This document shows positions 9,858 through 20,163 of a stretch of 64,000 nucleotides of DNA, in pieces (the first letter of the stretch is position 1; each line of letters begins with the position of its first letter). Origin of the DNA: Pseudomonas sp. CC6-YY-74 (GTDB taxonomy: Bacteria > Pseudomonadota > Gammaproteobacteria > Pseudomonadales > Pseudomonadaceae); contig NZ_CP019947.1 of the NCBI RefSeq assembly GCF_002025205.1, positions 2,022,001 to 2,086,000 on the forward strand. The letters run 5' to 3'. Under the pieces are notes generated by a model, which worked only from the letters and a program-made list of their open reading frames with translations, did not search any database and was not told the origin of the DNA. The position numbers were made by a program, and so were the translations under genes.

Positions 9858-10049
9858 GTGCAAAAATCACTTACCTATACCCTGCTGCTCGCTGCTGTCC
9901 TGGCCCTGGCCGCCTGCGAAAAAACGCCGGAAGACAAGATGGAGTCGGCCAAGGAATCCGTCTCGGAAGCGGCTGAATCCATGGGTGACGCGGCCAAAGA
10001 TACTGGCGGTGCCATTAAGCAGAAAACCGAAGAAGTGATAGAAAACTAA
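9858..10049 (+). CDS. Small lipoprotein of unknown function
   Basis: This 63-residue protein has a hydrophobic signal sequence ending in the lipobox LAAC, so it should be lipidated and anchored to a membrane. The mature part is a short, highly charged, alanine/lysine/glutamate-rich helical stretch (KMESAKESVSEAAESMGDAA). The start is GTG at 9858, with AAGGAA eight bases upstream; a TTG two codons earlier is too close to that site. The upstream AlgU-like promoter suggests cell-envelope stress control. A strong terminator follows. The function is unknown. Confidence 0.8.
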   Translation: MQKSLTYTLLLAAVLALAACEKTPEDKMESAKESVSEAAESMGDAAKDTGGAIKQKTEEVIEN

Positions 10050-10116
10050 GCCGATCACCGGCAGAGCTCGAAAATGATCGCGGAACACGCCATCTGAGAT
10101 GCCGGTGACCCGCTCA

Positions 10117-10153
10117 ACGACAAGGCCCGCGTGATGCGGGCCTTGTCGTTTCT
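10117..10153 (+). terminator. Terminator after the small lipoprotein gene
   Basis: A long perfect stem, ACGACAAGGCCCGC / GCGGGCCTTGTCGT (10117-10130 and 10136-10149), with a GTGAT loop, is followed by a short pyrimidine tail. It could also serve the convergent MAPEG gene ending at 10161. Confidence 0.8.
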
Positions 10154-10160
10154 GCTGTAT

Positions 10161-10550
10161 TTACAAGGCTGGAGTCAGCATCAGCAACAGGCTGCACAGC
10201 AAGCCAAGCCCCCACACCAGGCTGCGTTGCCAGTGCATATCCGCCCAATAGAACAGCAGATACAGCACCCGCGAGACCACGAAAGTCAGCGCGAGCACAT
10301 CCACCAGTGCGCCATGGGTCTGGGTGACATGCGCCATCAGCACGCCCACGGCAAACAGCGGGAAGGCCTCGAAGCTGTTCAAGTGTGCAGCCAACGCGCG
10401 CGCCCCGAAACCAGTCAGCCGCGCTTGCTGGCTGCGCGGCTGATGATTGTCATACACCCCGCTCTCCTGCTGCATGGCCCTGGCCACTGGCGCCTTGGCC
10501 AGAAAGATCAACAGTGCACTGATAAAAACGCACCAGAATGGCAGGCTCAT
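10161..10550 (-). CDS. MAPEG family membrane protein
   Basis: This 129-residue integral membrane protein has about four hydrophobic segments and the MAPEG family pattern (RLTGFGARALAAHLNSFEAFPLFA, where the Asn-Ser-x-Glu-x-x-Pro stretch is diagnostic). Eukaryotic MAPEG enzymes are glutathione transferases or eicosanoid enzymes, but the bacterial members of this size mostly have no assigned role. Its start overlaps the stop of the upstream DUF599 gene by four bases, so the two are probably co-translated. Confidence 0.88.
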   Translation of the reverse strand: MSLPFWCVFISALLIFLAKAPVARAMQQESGVYDNHQPRSQQARLTGFGARALAAHLNSFEAFPLFAVGVLMAHVTQTHGALVDVLALTFVVSRVLYLLFYWADMHWQRSLVWGLGLLCSLLLMLTPAL

Positions 10551-11284
10551 TCGCTTTTCTCCTTGGCGGGTTCGAACGTCGGGGTCTGGGTATAGACCAT
10601 CACTTCCAACACATCGGAATGAAACTCCCGACGGTACAGCACCAGTACCACACCCGCGCTGAGCAACATGAATAACCAGGGATTGATAAACCAGGCCAGA
10701 ACCGCCATGCCGAAGTAATAGGCGCGCAAGCCCTGGTTAAATTGATTGGCCGCCATCGAAATCACCCGCGCGGTACGCTCGGCAAACGCCTTGCGCTCCT
10801 GCGCGGTGACATCTCGCTCGCCGATCATCGGTGCCGAACCGATCAGAACCGCGGCAAAGTTGTATTGGCGCATGCACCAACTGAAGGTGAAGAAGGCATA
10901 GATAAACACCACGCCCAGACACAACAGCTTGATCTCAGACATTTCCCGGCTGGCAGCCTGAATAAACGGCAGGTCGGCGAGCAGTGACACGGCGCGATCA
11001 GATGCACCGAGCACAGTGAGGATACCGGCCAGGATGAGCAAAGTGCTGGAGGCGAAGAAGGAGGCATTGCGCTCCAGATTGCCAATCACGCTGGCATCGG
11101 CAATGCGGTTCTCGCGCAGCAACATGCGGCGCATCCAATCCTCACGATAAAGGTGCAGAACGCTGGCCAGGCAGGGCGTAGTCCGGCCCTTGAACAAGGC
11201 GTAACGGGTGTAGCCACCCCAGCACAACAGAAACCAAGAAATAGCGACTAGCTGATGCCACACATAATTGTCGATAGCGTCCAT
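10547..11284 (-). CDS. DUF599 domain-containing membrane protein
   Basis: This 245-residue protein has about four predicted membrane segments spread along its length (around residues 10-22, 75-92, 115-135 and 195-220). It matches the conserved DUF599 pattern, including the strongly conserved NQFNQGLRAYYFGMAVLAWF region. Its function is unknown. It is the first gene of a two-gene unit with the MAPEG protein. The starting ATG codes for MDAIDNYVWHQLVAI, a typical family opening. Confidence 0.85.
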   Translation of the reverse strand: MDAIDNYVWHQLVAISWFLLCWGGYTRYALFKGRTTPCLASVLHLYREDWMRRMLLRENRIADASVIGNLERNASFFASSTLLILAGILTVLGASDRAVSLLADLPFIQAASREMSEIKLLCLGVVFIYAFFTFSWCMRQYNFAAVLIGSAPMIGERDVTAQERKAFAERTARVISMAANQFNQGLRAYYFGMAVLAWFINPWLFMLLSAGVVLVLYRREFHSDVLEVMVYTQTPTFEPAKEKSE

Positions 11285-11688
11285 GAATCCTCCCTATGCA
11301 GGGCAGGATTATAACCAGCAAGTTTCGAACTGACTGCCTCCACCGCTTAACTTGCATAACAGAAATTGGACACGAAACAGTTTCAAGGCTTGCACACTCG
11401 CACCACTTTAAAGCACCACGCCGACCACGCATCTTTATCGTGCTTATTTCAACGTCACCAGCCATTCCAGAATAAGCAGCGATAATTGCGCGTATCCGCC
11501 GCAGTTAGAGCTATTCAGTGGCTTGCAAAATGGGTTTATCTGATCAAAGCTGTGATTAGCTGTGCACCATATATGCGCGCAGCGCACCAGAAACGAACAC
11601 CTATCATCCGTTAGACCGGCATTAGCCAACGAGTGCTGCGCAATTGCCACTCTGACAGGAAGTCCCCCAGCAGCTAAGGAGAGCCGTT
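11285..11688. other. 404-bp intergenic region, no gene seen
   Basis: This gap lies between the divergent DUF599 gene and the chemoreceptor gene. It is more AT-rich than the flanks. I saw no convincing reading frame with a ribosome-binding site and no sigma-28 box. It should hold the promoters of both neighbours. Confidence 0.5.
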
Positions 11689-13437
11689 ATGTCCGTGCAA
11701 CGTCTGTTTTCCCTTATTTTCACCACCATTATCTTCTGCACCATCCTGCTCGCGGTGCTGGTAGTGCTGATGATCGTCAACCAGAGCCACCTGACCGAGA
11801 GCCAGGAAAATCGCTATCAGTCCTACCTGCTGGCGGACGAACTGCGGCAGAGCTCCGATGACCTCACCCGCCTGGCCCGCACCTATGCGGTAACCGGCGA
11901 GGTACGCTACGAACAGCAGTATTGGCAGGTACTGGATATACGTAATGGCAAGCTCCCCCGCCCGCAGCAACCCGAACGCCTGTACTGGGATTTCATCGCC
12001 GCCGGCCAGCCGGCCCCCAGGGCCAATGGCGAAGCGCAACCGCTGCTCGATTTGATGCGCCACCAAGGCTTCAGTGCGGCCGAACTGGCCAAGCTGGCCG
12101 AAGCCCAGGGCAATTCGGACACCCTGGTGCTGATCGAAACCGAGGCGATGAATGCGGTGAAAGGCCGCTATGCCGACGGCCAAGGTGGCTTCACCCGCCA
12201 GGCCGAACCCGATCTGGTCCTCGCCAGCCAGTTGATGCATGACGCCAAGTACCACCAGGAAAAAGCCAAGATCATGCACCCGGTGGATGCATTCTATGCG
12301 CTGCTGGATAAACGCACCGGCGATGCCGTGCTGCACTACAGCCAGATCGGTGAACGCTACATGGCGGCCGTGACAGCGGTAGTGCTGCTGCTGGTGGTGA
12401 TCTCCGTGCTGGGCATCTTTGCCATCCGGCGCAAGGTGACCGGCGCCCTACTGCGCCTGAGTGATGAGGCACGCAAGGTCGCCGCCGGCGAACTGGGCAC
12501 CCACCTCGGCGCGCAGAGTGGCGGTGAGTTTGGTGTGCTGTCGCACTCCTTCAGCCAGATGGTCGGCAAGCTGCGCGAAATCGTCAGCAACGTGGTGCAC
12601 TCCAGCACCCAGCTGAGCGTTTCCGCCTCGCAATTGACCAGCACCACCACCTCCACTCAGCACAACCTCAAGCAGCAGGAACTGCACACCATCGAGGTTG
12701 CCGCGGCGATGACTGAAATGGCCGCCACCGTCCAGGAGGTCGCCCGCCACTCGAGTCAAACCGCCGAGGCCGCCCAACGCGCCGATCTCGCGGCAAACAG
12801 CGGTCAGCAGCTAGTCGGGCAGATGATCGGCGCCATCAACGCCCTGTCCAAGGACATCGGCGAAGCCGCCGGCGTGGTGCAAAACCTGGCGCAGGACACC
12901 GCCAATATCGGCAGCATACTCGACGTGATTCGAGGCATTGCCGACCAGACCAACCTGCTGGCGCTGAATGCCGCCATCGAAGCGGCCCGCGCCGGCGAAC
13001 AGGGCCGCGGCTTTGCCGTGGTCGCCGACGAAGTGCGTTCGCTGGCCAAACGCACCCAGGACTCCACCATGGAGATCCAGGGCATGATCGAGCGCCTGCA
13101 GGCAGGCGCAAAGAGAGCTGCCGGAGTCATGAGCCAGAGCCGCAGCCAAGCCGAAACCGGGGCCAGCCAGGCCGCTGAAGCCGGTCATGCACTGCAGACT
13201 ATTACCGGCGCCAATCGCGAGATCAGCGAAATGGCCATTCAGATCGCCAGCGCGGCCGAACAACAAGCGGCCGTGGCCCATGACATCAGTCAGCGCATCG
13301 AGATGATTCGCGATCTGGCCAGTGATAACGCCGAGGGCTCCAACGAGGTCACCGAGGCCAGCCAGGGCCTGGCCGTATTGGCCGAACGCCTGCATGCCCA
13401 GGTGCGTCACTTCAACCTGGGCAGTGGCACGGTTTAA
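11689..13437 (+). CDS. Methyl-accepting chemotaxis protein
   Basis: This 582-residue chemoreceptor has membrane segments at about residues 9-30 and 224-246. Between them is a periplasmic sensory region of about 190 residues, helical and without an obvious small-molecule domain name. A HAMP domain (about 247-300) and the cytoplasmic signalling hairpin follow, with its conserved tip ([19 protein letters not shown]). The start ATG has AAGGAG upstream. No pentapeptide tether for CheR is visible at the C terminus (ending NLGSGTV). It is a single gene, and the ligand is unknown. Confidence 0.95.
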   Translation: MSVQRLFSLIFTTIIFCTILLAVLVVLMIVNQSHLTESQENRYQSYLLADELRQSSDDLTRLARTYAVTGEVRYEQQYWQVLDIRNGKLPRPQQPERLYWDFIAAGQPAPRANGEAQPLLDLMRHQGFSAAELAKLAEAQGNSDTLVLIETEAMNAVKGRYADGQGGFTRQAEPDLVLASQLMHDAKYHQEKAKIMHPVDAFYALLDKRTGDAVLHYSQIGERYMAAVTAVVLLLVVISVLGIFAIRRKVTGALLRLSDEARKVAAGELGTHLGAQSGGEFGVLSHSFSQMVGKLREIVSNVVHSSTQLSVSASQLTSTTTSTQHNLKQQELHTIEVAAAMTEMAATVQEVARHSSQTAEAAQRADLAANSGQQLVGQMIGAINALSKDIGEAAGVVQNLAQDTANIGSILDVIRGIADQTNLLALNAAIEAARAGEQGRGFAVVADEVRSLAKRTQDSTMEIQGMIERLQAGAKRAAGVMSQSRSQAETGASQAAEAGHALQTITGANREISEMAIQIASAAEQQAAVAHDISQRIEMIRDLASDNAEGSNEVTEASQGLAVLAERLHAQVRHFNLGSGTV

Positions 13438-13481
13438 CGGGCTTAGCCGCTACAGAAATCCCTTTGCAGTTGAAACCAGCA

Positions 13482-13520
13482 GCGCCAGTGTCCCTCAGAG
13501 GAACACTGGCGTTGTGCTTT
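13482..13520 (+). terminator. Probable terminator between the chemoreceptor and braB genes
   Basis: The inverted repeat GCCAGTGT / ACACTGGC (within 13482-13512) forms a long hairpin followed by TTGTGCTTT. It lies between two convergent genes (stops at 13437 and 13519). The T tract is interrupted, so termination may be partial. Confidence 0.5.
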
Positions 13521-14832
13521 AGGCCAGCACGCTCCGCGGCTTACCCAAGCAGCGGTCCAGCACTGCGACCAGCAGCAGCGTGACCAGCACCGGCACCAGC
13601 CAGCCCAGGCTCTGACCGGCCAGCGGCAATTTACTGAACAGCGCTGGTACCAGCTGACTGAAGCCTGCGGCGCCTAGTCCGTCGACCACACCGAAGATCA
13701 GCGTCACCGCCATGACGGGCACGAACACCCGGCGTGGCGATAGCCACAAGGAGTCGAGCAGGCTCAGGCCGATCAACACGATAGCCAGTGGATAGAGGCC
13801 GACCAGTACCGGGATGGAGAAGCTGATCAACTGGGTCAACCCCTGGTTGGCGACGAGCAGACTGAACAGCCCAAAACTCACCACCACCACGCGGTAGGAC
13901 ACCGGCAGCAGGCCGCTGAAGAACTCGCCACAGGCGGTCAACAGGCCTACGGCAGTGGTCAGGCAGGCCAGAGTGATCACCACTGCCAGCAACAGGCTGC
14001 CGGCGGTGCCGAAGGTGTGTTGCACATAGACGGTGAGAATCTGCACGCCATTCTGCGCCTCACCGGCGATGCCCTGGCTGGTCGCGCCGAGATAGAATAG
14101 CGCCAGATACACCAGCGACAACCCCGCGGCGGCGATCAACCCGGCGATCACCGAGTAGCGGGTTATCAGCTTGCTTTCGGTGATGCCGCGATCGCGGATA
14201 GCGGTGGCGATCACGATGCCGAATACCAGCGCGCCCAGGGTATCCATGGTCAGGTAGCCCTGCAGAAAGCCCTGCACGAAGGGTGCAGCCTGGTAATCCG
14301 CAGCCGTCTGGCCGATCTCTCCAGCCGGCAGGATAAAGGCGGCGGCGCCCAACACCAGCAGCGCGGCCAGCAGCACCGGGGCGATGTACTTGCCGATGCG
14401 CTCGACCAGCTGCCCCGGATTGAGCGAGAGAAACATCACCGCGGCGAAGTACGCCAGGCTATAGAGCAGCAGCGGCGTGCCATCAGTTCCGGTAAAGGGC
14501 GCGATGCCCATCTCGAACGACACCACGGCGGTACGCGGGGTGGCGAACAAGGGGCCAATCGCCAGGTACACCGCAACGGCGAACAGCACTCCGGCGCGCT
14601 TACCTAGGGGCGCGGTCAGCAGCGCCATACCACCGCCAACTCGAGCCAGCGCCACTATGGTGAGCAACGGCAACCCCACTCCGGTGAGCAGAAAACCCAG
14701 CGCCGCCAGGCCGATATTGTCGCCGGCAGCCATGCCCGCGCTAGGTGGGAAGATGATGTTGCCGGCGCCGAGAAACAGCGCAAACGTCATAAAACCAAGG
14801 GCCAGGATGTCCGAGCCTTTCAAACGATTCAT
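13519..14832 (-). CDS. braB: Branched-chain amino acid:Na+ carrier BraB
   Basis: This 437-residue carrier of the LIVCS family is a Na+-coupled uptake system for leucine, isoleucine and valine in the inner membrane. It has about twelve hydrophobic segments. The N-terminal sequence LALGFMTFALFLGAGNIIFP is the family signature. I chose ATG at 14832, giving MNRLKGSD, over an in-frame TTG at 14853. This aligns with the known start and gives the usual 437-residue length, although no good ribosome-binding site is seen at either. Position next to sucD matches P. aeruginosa gene order. Confidence 0.93.
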   Translation of the reverse strand: MNRLKGSDILALGFMTFALFLGAGNIIFPPSAGMAAGDNIGLAALGFLLTGVGLPLLTIVALARVGGGMALLTAPLGKRAGVLFAVAVYLAIGPLFATPRTAVVSFEMGIAPFTGTDGTPLLLYSLAYFAAVMFLSLNPGQLVERIGKYIAPVLLAALLVLGAAAFILPAGEIGQTAADYQAAPFVQGFLQGYLTMDTLGALVFGIVIATAIRDRGITESKLITRYSVIAGLIAAAGLSLVYLALFYLGATSQGIAGEAQNGVQILTVYVQHTFGTAGSLLLAVVITLACLTTAVGLLTACGEFFSGLLPVSYRVVVVSFGLFSLLVANQGLTQLISFSIPVLVGLYPLAIVLIGLSLLDSLWLSPRRVFVPVMAVTLIFGVVDGLGAAGFSQLVPALFSKLPLAGQSLGWLVPVLVTLLLVAVLDRCLGKPRSVLA

Positions 14833-15070
14833 AGAGGCAAATACCACAGGCAAAGAGTCATGAGTTCCGAGGGTTTCCCGAGGGATCGGGGGAAACGTCG
14901 CCCTGCCGGTTGGACTGAGCCGTTGCTGCGCCGCTTATCGCTTGTGACGACCGAGGCGCGAATAGTTGTCAGCCTAACGAATTTTCCTGTTCTGCGGCAG
15001 GGCCGGAGGTCGGGCTGTCCAACCGGCATACATAGCTGTCGCATCGGCAACAATTCTGTTGCCCGCAAAT

Positions 15071-15098
15071 AGAAAAGGCCGCCCGAAGGCGGCCTTTT
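15071..15098 (-). terminator. Terminator of the sdh-suc gene block
   Basis: An 11-bp perfect stem, AAAAGGCCGCC / GGCGGCCTTTT (15073-15083 and 15088-15098), with a CGAA tetraloop is flanked by A and T runs. It sits just after the sucD stop and ends the long minus-strand TCA unit. Confidence 0.9.
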
Positions 15099-15114
15099 CA
15101 GGGGTCAGCAACGC

Positions 15115-16002
15115 TTAGGCGTTTTTGACTTCCCAACCGGTCAGCTCGGACAACGCCTTGCCGATTTCTGCCAGCGAACGCACGGTTTTAACGCCTGCGT
15201 CTTCCAGGGCAGCAAACTTCTCGTCTGCAGTGCCTTTGCCGCCAGAGATGATTGCGCCAGCATGGCCCATGCGCTTGCCTGCAGGGGCAGTCACACCAGC
15301 AATGTAGGAAACAACCGGCTTGGTCACGTGTGCCTTGATGTAGGCAGCCGCTTCTTCTTCAGCCGAACCGCCGATCTCGCCGATCATCACGATCGCTTCG
15401 GTCTTCGGGTCTTCCTGGAACAGCTTGAGGATGTCGATGAAGTTGGAGCCCGGGATCGGGTCACCACCAATGCCGACACAAGTCGACTGACCGAAACCGG
15501 CGTCAGTAGTTTGCTTCACAGCTTCGTAGGTCAGGGTGCCGGAACGCGACACGATACCGACTTTGCCTGGCAAGTGAATGTGACCTGGCATGATGCCGAT
15601 CTTGCATTCGCCTGGAGTGATCACGCCTGGGCAGTTCGGACCGATCAGGACTACACCCAGCTCGTCGCACTTGACCTTGGCATCCAGCATATCCAGGGTA
15701 GGAATGCCTTCGGTGATGCAAACGATCAGCTTGATGCCGCCGAATGCTGCTTCCAGGATGGAGTCCTTGCAGAACGGAGCTGGAACGTAGATCACGCTGG
15801 CGGTGGCGCCAGTGGCGGCTACAGCTTCTTTCACCGTGTTGAAAACAGGCAGGTCCAGGTGAGTGGTGCCGCCTTTGCCTGGAGTTACGCCGCCAACCAT
15901 CTGGGTGCCGTACTCGATGGCTTGCTGGGTGTGGAAACTACCTTGCGAACCGGTAATACCCTGGCAGATAACTTTGGTGTCTTTATTGATCAGGACGCTC
16001 AT
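15115..16002 (-). CDS. sucD: Succinyl-CoA synthetase, alpha subunit
   Basis: This 295-residue alpha subunit of succinyl-CoA synthetase (ADP-forming) catalyses the substrate-level phosphorylation step of the TCA cycle together with SucC. The N-terminal CoA-binding Rossmann domain includes CQGITGSQG. The phosphorylated histidine lies in the conserved [10 protein letters not shown] near residue 246. The start codon overlaps the sucC stop by one base (TAATG), so the two subunits are coupled for 1:1 synthesis. It is the last gene before the block's terminator. Confidence 0.98.
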   Translation of the reverse strand: MSVLINKDTKVICQGITGSQGSFHTQQAIEYGTQMVGGVTPGKGGTTHLDLPVFNTVKEAVAATGATASVIYVPAPFCKDSILEAAFGGIKLIVCITEGIPTLDMLDAKVKCDELGVVLIGPNCPGVITPGECKIGIMPGHIHLPGKVGIVSRSGTLTYEAVKQTTDAGFGQSTCVGIGGDPIPGSNFIDILKLFQEDPKTEAIVMIGEIGGSAEEEAAAYIKAHVTKPVVSYIAGVTAPAGKRMGHAGAIISGGKGTADEKFAALEDAGVKTVRSLAEIGKALSELTGWEVKNA

Positions 16003-17168
16003 TACTTGCCCTCCGCAGCTTTGACAACTTGTTGAGCAGCGTCGGTCAGGCTGGTCGCCGCGATGATGTTCAACCCGCTTTCTGCCAGTACTTTAGCGCC
16101 CAGCTCAGCGTTGTTACCTTCGAGGCGAACAACCACCGGGATTTTCACGCCGACTTCTTTCACTGCACCGATGATGCCTTCGGCAATCATGTCGCAACGA
16201 ACGATGCCGCCGAAGATGTTGACCAGTACTGCAGCGACGTTAGTGTCGGACAGGATGATCTTGAACGCTTCGGTAACGCGTTCTTTGGTAGCACCACCGC
16301 CCACGTCGAGGAAGTTGGCTGGTTTGCCGCCATGCAGGTTGACGATGTCCATGGTACCCATGGCCAGGCCAGCACCGTTGACCATGCAACCGATATTGCC
16401 TTCCAGCGCTACGTAGTTCAGTTCGAACTTGGCAGCGTGCGCTTCGCGCGGATCGTCTTGCGACGGATCGTGGAAGGTCTTCAGCTTAGGCTGACGGTAC
16501 ATGGCGTTGGCGTCGATGTTGATCTTGGCATCGAGGCAATGCAGATCGCCGTCAGCCTTGATCACCAGCGGGTTCACTTCCAGCAGAGCCAGGTCGTGAT
16601 CCTTGAACAGCTTGGCCAGACCTACGAAGATCTTGGCGAACTGAGCAACTTGCTTGCCTTCCAGGCCCAGCTGGAATGCCAGCTCGCGACCCTGGAACGG
16701 CTGAGCGCCGACCAGCGGATCGATAGTGGCCTTGAGAATTTTCTCAGGGGTGTCGTGAGCGATCTTCTCAATGTCCACGCCACCTTCGGTGGAAGCCATG
16801 AACACGATGCGACGGCTGGAGCGATCGACTACTGCGCCCAGATACAGCTCTTTGGCGATGTCGGTGCAGGACTCAACCAGAATCTGGTTGACCGGCTGAC
16901 CGGCTGCGTCAGTCTGGTAGGTCACCAGACGCTTGCCCAGCCAGTTGGCGGCGAAGGCCTTGGCGTCTTCCCGACTCTTGACCAGCTTCACGCCGCCCGC
17001 TTTACCGCGGCCCCCGGCATGTACCTGAGCCTTGACGACCCACTCAGTGCCGCCAATTTTGTCGCAGGCTTCTGCGGCTTCTTCCGGAGTGCTTACGGCG
17101 AAACCCTTGGATACGGGCAGGCCGTATTCAGCGAACAGCTGCTTACCCTGATACTCATGGAGATTCAT
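16002..17168 (-). CDS. sucC: Succinyl-CoA synthetase, beta subunit
   Basis: This 388-residue beta subunit of succinyl-CoA synthetase has an ATP-grasp domain in the N-terminal two thirds (opening [18 protein letters not shown], then [15 protein letters not shown]). A CoA-ligase domain follows, with GGGATKERV and [11 protein letters not shown]. Length equals the family norm. It is separated from lpdG by about 200 bp containing hairpins and overlaps sucD by one base. It belongs to the sdh-suc block. Confidence 0.98.
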   Translation of the reverse strand: MNLHEYQGKQLFAEYGLPVSKGFAVSTPEEAAEACDKIGGTEWVVKAQVHAGGRGKAGGVKLVKSREDAKAFAANWLGKRLVTYQTDAAGQPVNQILVESCTDIAKELYLGAVVDRSSRRIVFMASTEGGVDIEKIAHDTPEKILKATIDPLVGAQPFQGRELAFQLGLEGKQVAQFAKIFVGLAKLFKDHDLALLEVNPLVIKADGDLHCLDAKINIDANAMYRQPKLKTFHDPSQDDPREAHAAKFELNYVALEGNIGCMVNGAGLAMGTMDIVNLHGGKPANFLDVGGGATKERVTEAFKIILSDTNVAAVLVNIFGGIVRCDMIAEGIIGAVKEVGVKIPVVVRLEGNNAELGAKVLAESGLNIIAATSLTDAAQQVVKAAEGK

Positions 17169-17218
17169 GCTTGTCTACCGTCTTCGTTAGGTATTGCGCA
17201 TTCGGTGCTGCACTTGTG

Positions 17219-17350
17219 ATGCCGCACCACCTGTGACTGCTTTCACGAGCAGTCCGGCGGCATTGCGCGCTTGAGCCAGGCTCTGCGCGGGCAACCCGCC
17301 TTGGTTCTTCTTGCAACGTCGCCAGCACCGGTGGGCTGCAAACAGCATCC
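17219..17350 (-). other. Hairpin-rich lpdG-sucC spacer
   Basis: The 207-bp gap holds nested inverted repeats. The outer arms are ATGCCGC / GCGGCAT (17219-17225 and 17257-17263) around ACTGCT / AGCAGT (17236-17241 and 17248-17253). A second long hairpin lies around GTCGCCA ... TGGCGAC (about 17319-17360). None has a T tract, so RNA processing or stability is more likely than termination. Confidence 0.45.
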
Positions 17351-17375
17351 GGCGTGGCGACCTACAAACGACTAC

Positions 17376-18875
<1,500 letters not shown>

Positions 18876-20093
18876 TTAGATATCCAGCAGCAAGCGAGCC
18901 GGGTCTTCCAGCAAGTTTTTGATGGTTACCAGGAAGGTCACGGCTTCTTTACCATCAATCAGGCGGTGGTCGTAGGACAACGCCAGGTACATCATCGGAC
19001 GGATAACCACCTGACCGTTGATGGCCATCGGCCGCTGAAGGATGTTGTGCATCCCCAGGATGGCGGCTTGCGGCGGGTTGACGATCGGCGTCGACATCAT
19101 CGAACCGAAGGTACCACCGTTGGTGATGGTGAACGTACCACCGGTCATGTCGTCGATCGACAGTTTGCCGTCTTTGGCCTTCTTGCCGAAGGTCGCGATG
19201 CCGCTTTCGATTTCAGCCAGGCTCATCAGCTCGGCATTACGCAGTACTGGCACCACCAGGCCACGGTCACTCGACACGGCAACACCAATGTCGGAGTAGC
19301 CGTGGTAGACGATGTCGGCGCCGTCGATCGAGGCGTTAACCGCAGGGAAACGCTTCAGCGCTTCAGTGGTGGCCTTGACGAAGAACGACATGAAGCCCAG
19401 GCGCACGCCGTTGTGGGACTTCTCGAACAGATCCTTGTACTTCGAACGCAGCGCCATGACTTCGGTCATGTCGACTTCGTTGAAGGTGGTCAGCATGGCC
19501 ATGGAAGACTGAGCTTCAACCAGACGCTCGGCAACCTTGGCACGCAGACGGCTCATCGGTACGCGCTTCTCGACGCGATCACCGACGGCGAGTACCGGTG
19601 CAGCGGCTGGGGTGGCAGGTTTGGCGGCAGGCGCAGCAGCCGGGGCATTCTTCTTAGCTTCAACCGCAGCGACCACGTCTTCCTTGGTCACCCGACCGCC
19701 CTTACCAGTGCCGGCAACGCTGTTCGGGTCGATGCCATTCTCTTCGGCCAACTTGCGCGCGGCCGGCGAGAGGATTTGCTCATCACCCGCAACACCCGGA
19801 GCAGCAGCGGCAGGCGCGGCAGTCTGAGCGGCGGCAGCCGGTGCAGGAGCAGCAGCGCCTTCGCTCAAGGTACCCAGCAATTCATTGCTGAGGACGGTAT
19901 CGCCTTCGTTCTTGACGATTTCGGCGAGGACGCCGTCGGCCTCAGCCAGCACTTCGATCACTACTTTATCGGTTTCGATGTCGACGATCAGTTCGTCGCG
20001 CTTGACCGCATCGCCCGGCTTCTTGTGCCAAGTGGCCACGGTGCCGTCGGCAACCGATTCCGGGAAAGTAGGGGCTTTGATCTCGATAGCCAT
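18876..20093 (-). CDS. sucB: Dihydrolipoyllysine succinyltransferase (E2)
   Basis: This 405-residue core of the 2-oxoglutarate dehydrogenase complex has one lipoyl domain (residues 2-76), with the lipoylated Lys in [11 protein letters not shown]. An Ala/Pro-rich linker follows, then a peripheral-subunit-binding domain (about 108-145, with [15 protein letters not shown] and [13 protein letters not shown]). The catalytic domain ends in [13 protein letters not shown], which contains the active-site His and Asp. Length and architecture match the family. It lies between sucA and lpdG with 60-70 bp gaps. Confidence 0.98.
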   Translation of the reverse strand: MAIEIKAPTFPESVADGTVATWHKKPGDAVKRDELIVDIETDKVVIEVLAEADGVLAEIVKNEGDTVLSNELLGTLSEGAAAPAPAAAAQTAAPAAAAPGVAGDEQILSPAARKLAEENGIDPNSVAGTGKGGRVTKEDVVAAVEAKKNAPAAAPAAKPATPAAAPVLAVGDRVEKRVPMSRLRAKVAERLVEAQSSMAMLTTFNEVDMTEVMALRSKYKDLFEKSHNGVRLGFMSFFVKATTEALKRFPAVNASIDGADIVYHGYSDIGVAVSSDRGLVVPVLRNAELMSLAEIESGIATFGKKAKDGKLSIDDMTGGTFTITNGGTFGSMMSTPIVNPPQAAILGMHNILQRPMAINGQVVIRPMMYLALSYDHRLIDGKEAVTFLVTIKNLLEDPARLLLDI

Positions 20094-20126
20094 TATGTGT
20101 GGTTCCTTAAATTCGATTTCTTCTAC

Positions 20127-20150
20127 GAGGCGGCCTCATCAGGCCGCCTC
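20127..20150 (-). other. Perfect hairpin between sucA and sucB
   Basis: A perfect 10-bp inverted repeat, GAGGCGGCCT / AGGCCGCCTC, with a 4-base loop fills most of the spacer. No T run follows on the minus strand. It is probably a messenger stability or processing element rather than a terminator. Confidence 0.5.
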
Positions 20151-20163
20151 TTGCGCAAAGGCG

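Noticed and set aside
16029..17219. 396-codon open frame opposite sucC
   Set aside because: It is an antisense shadow. The sucC motifs and length leave no doubt about the coding strand.
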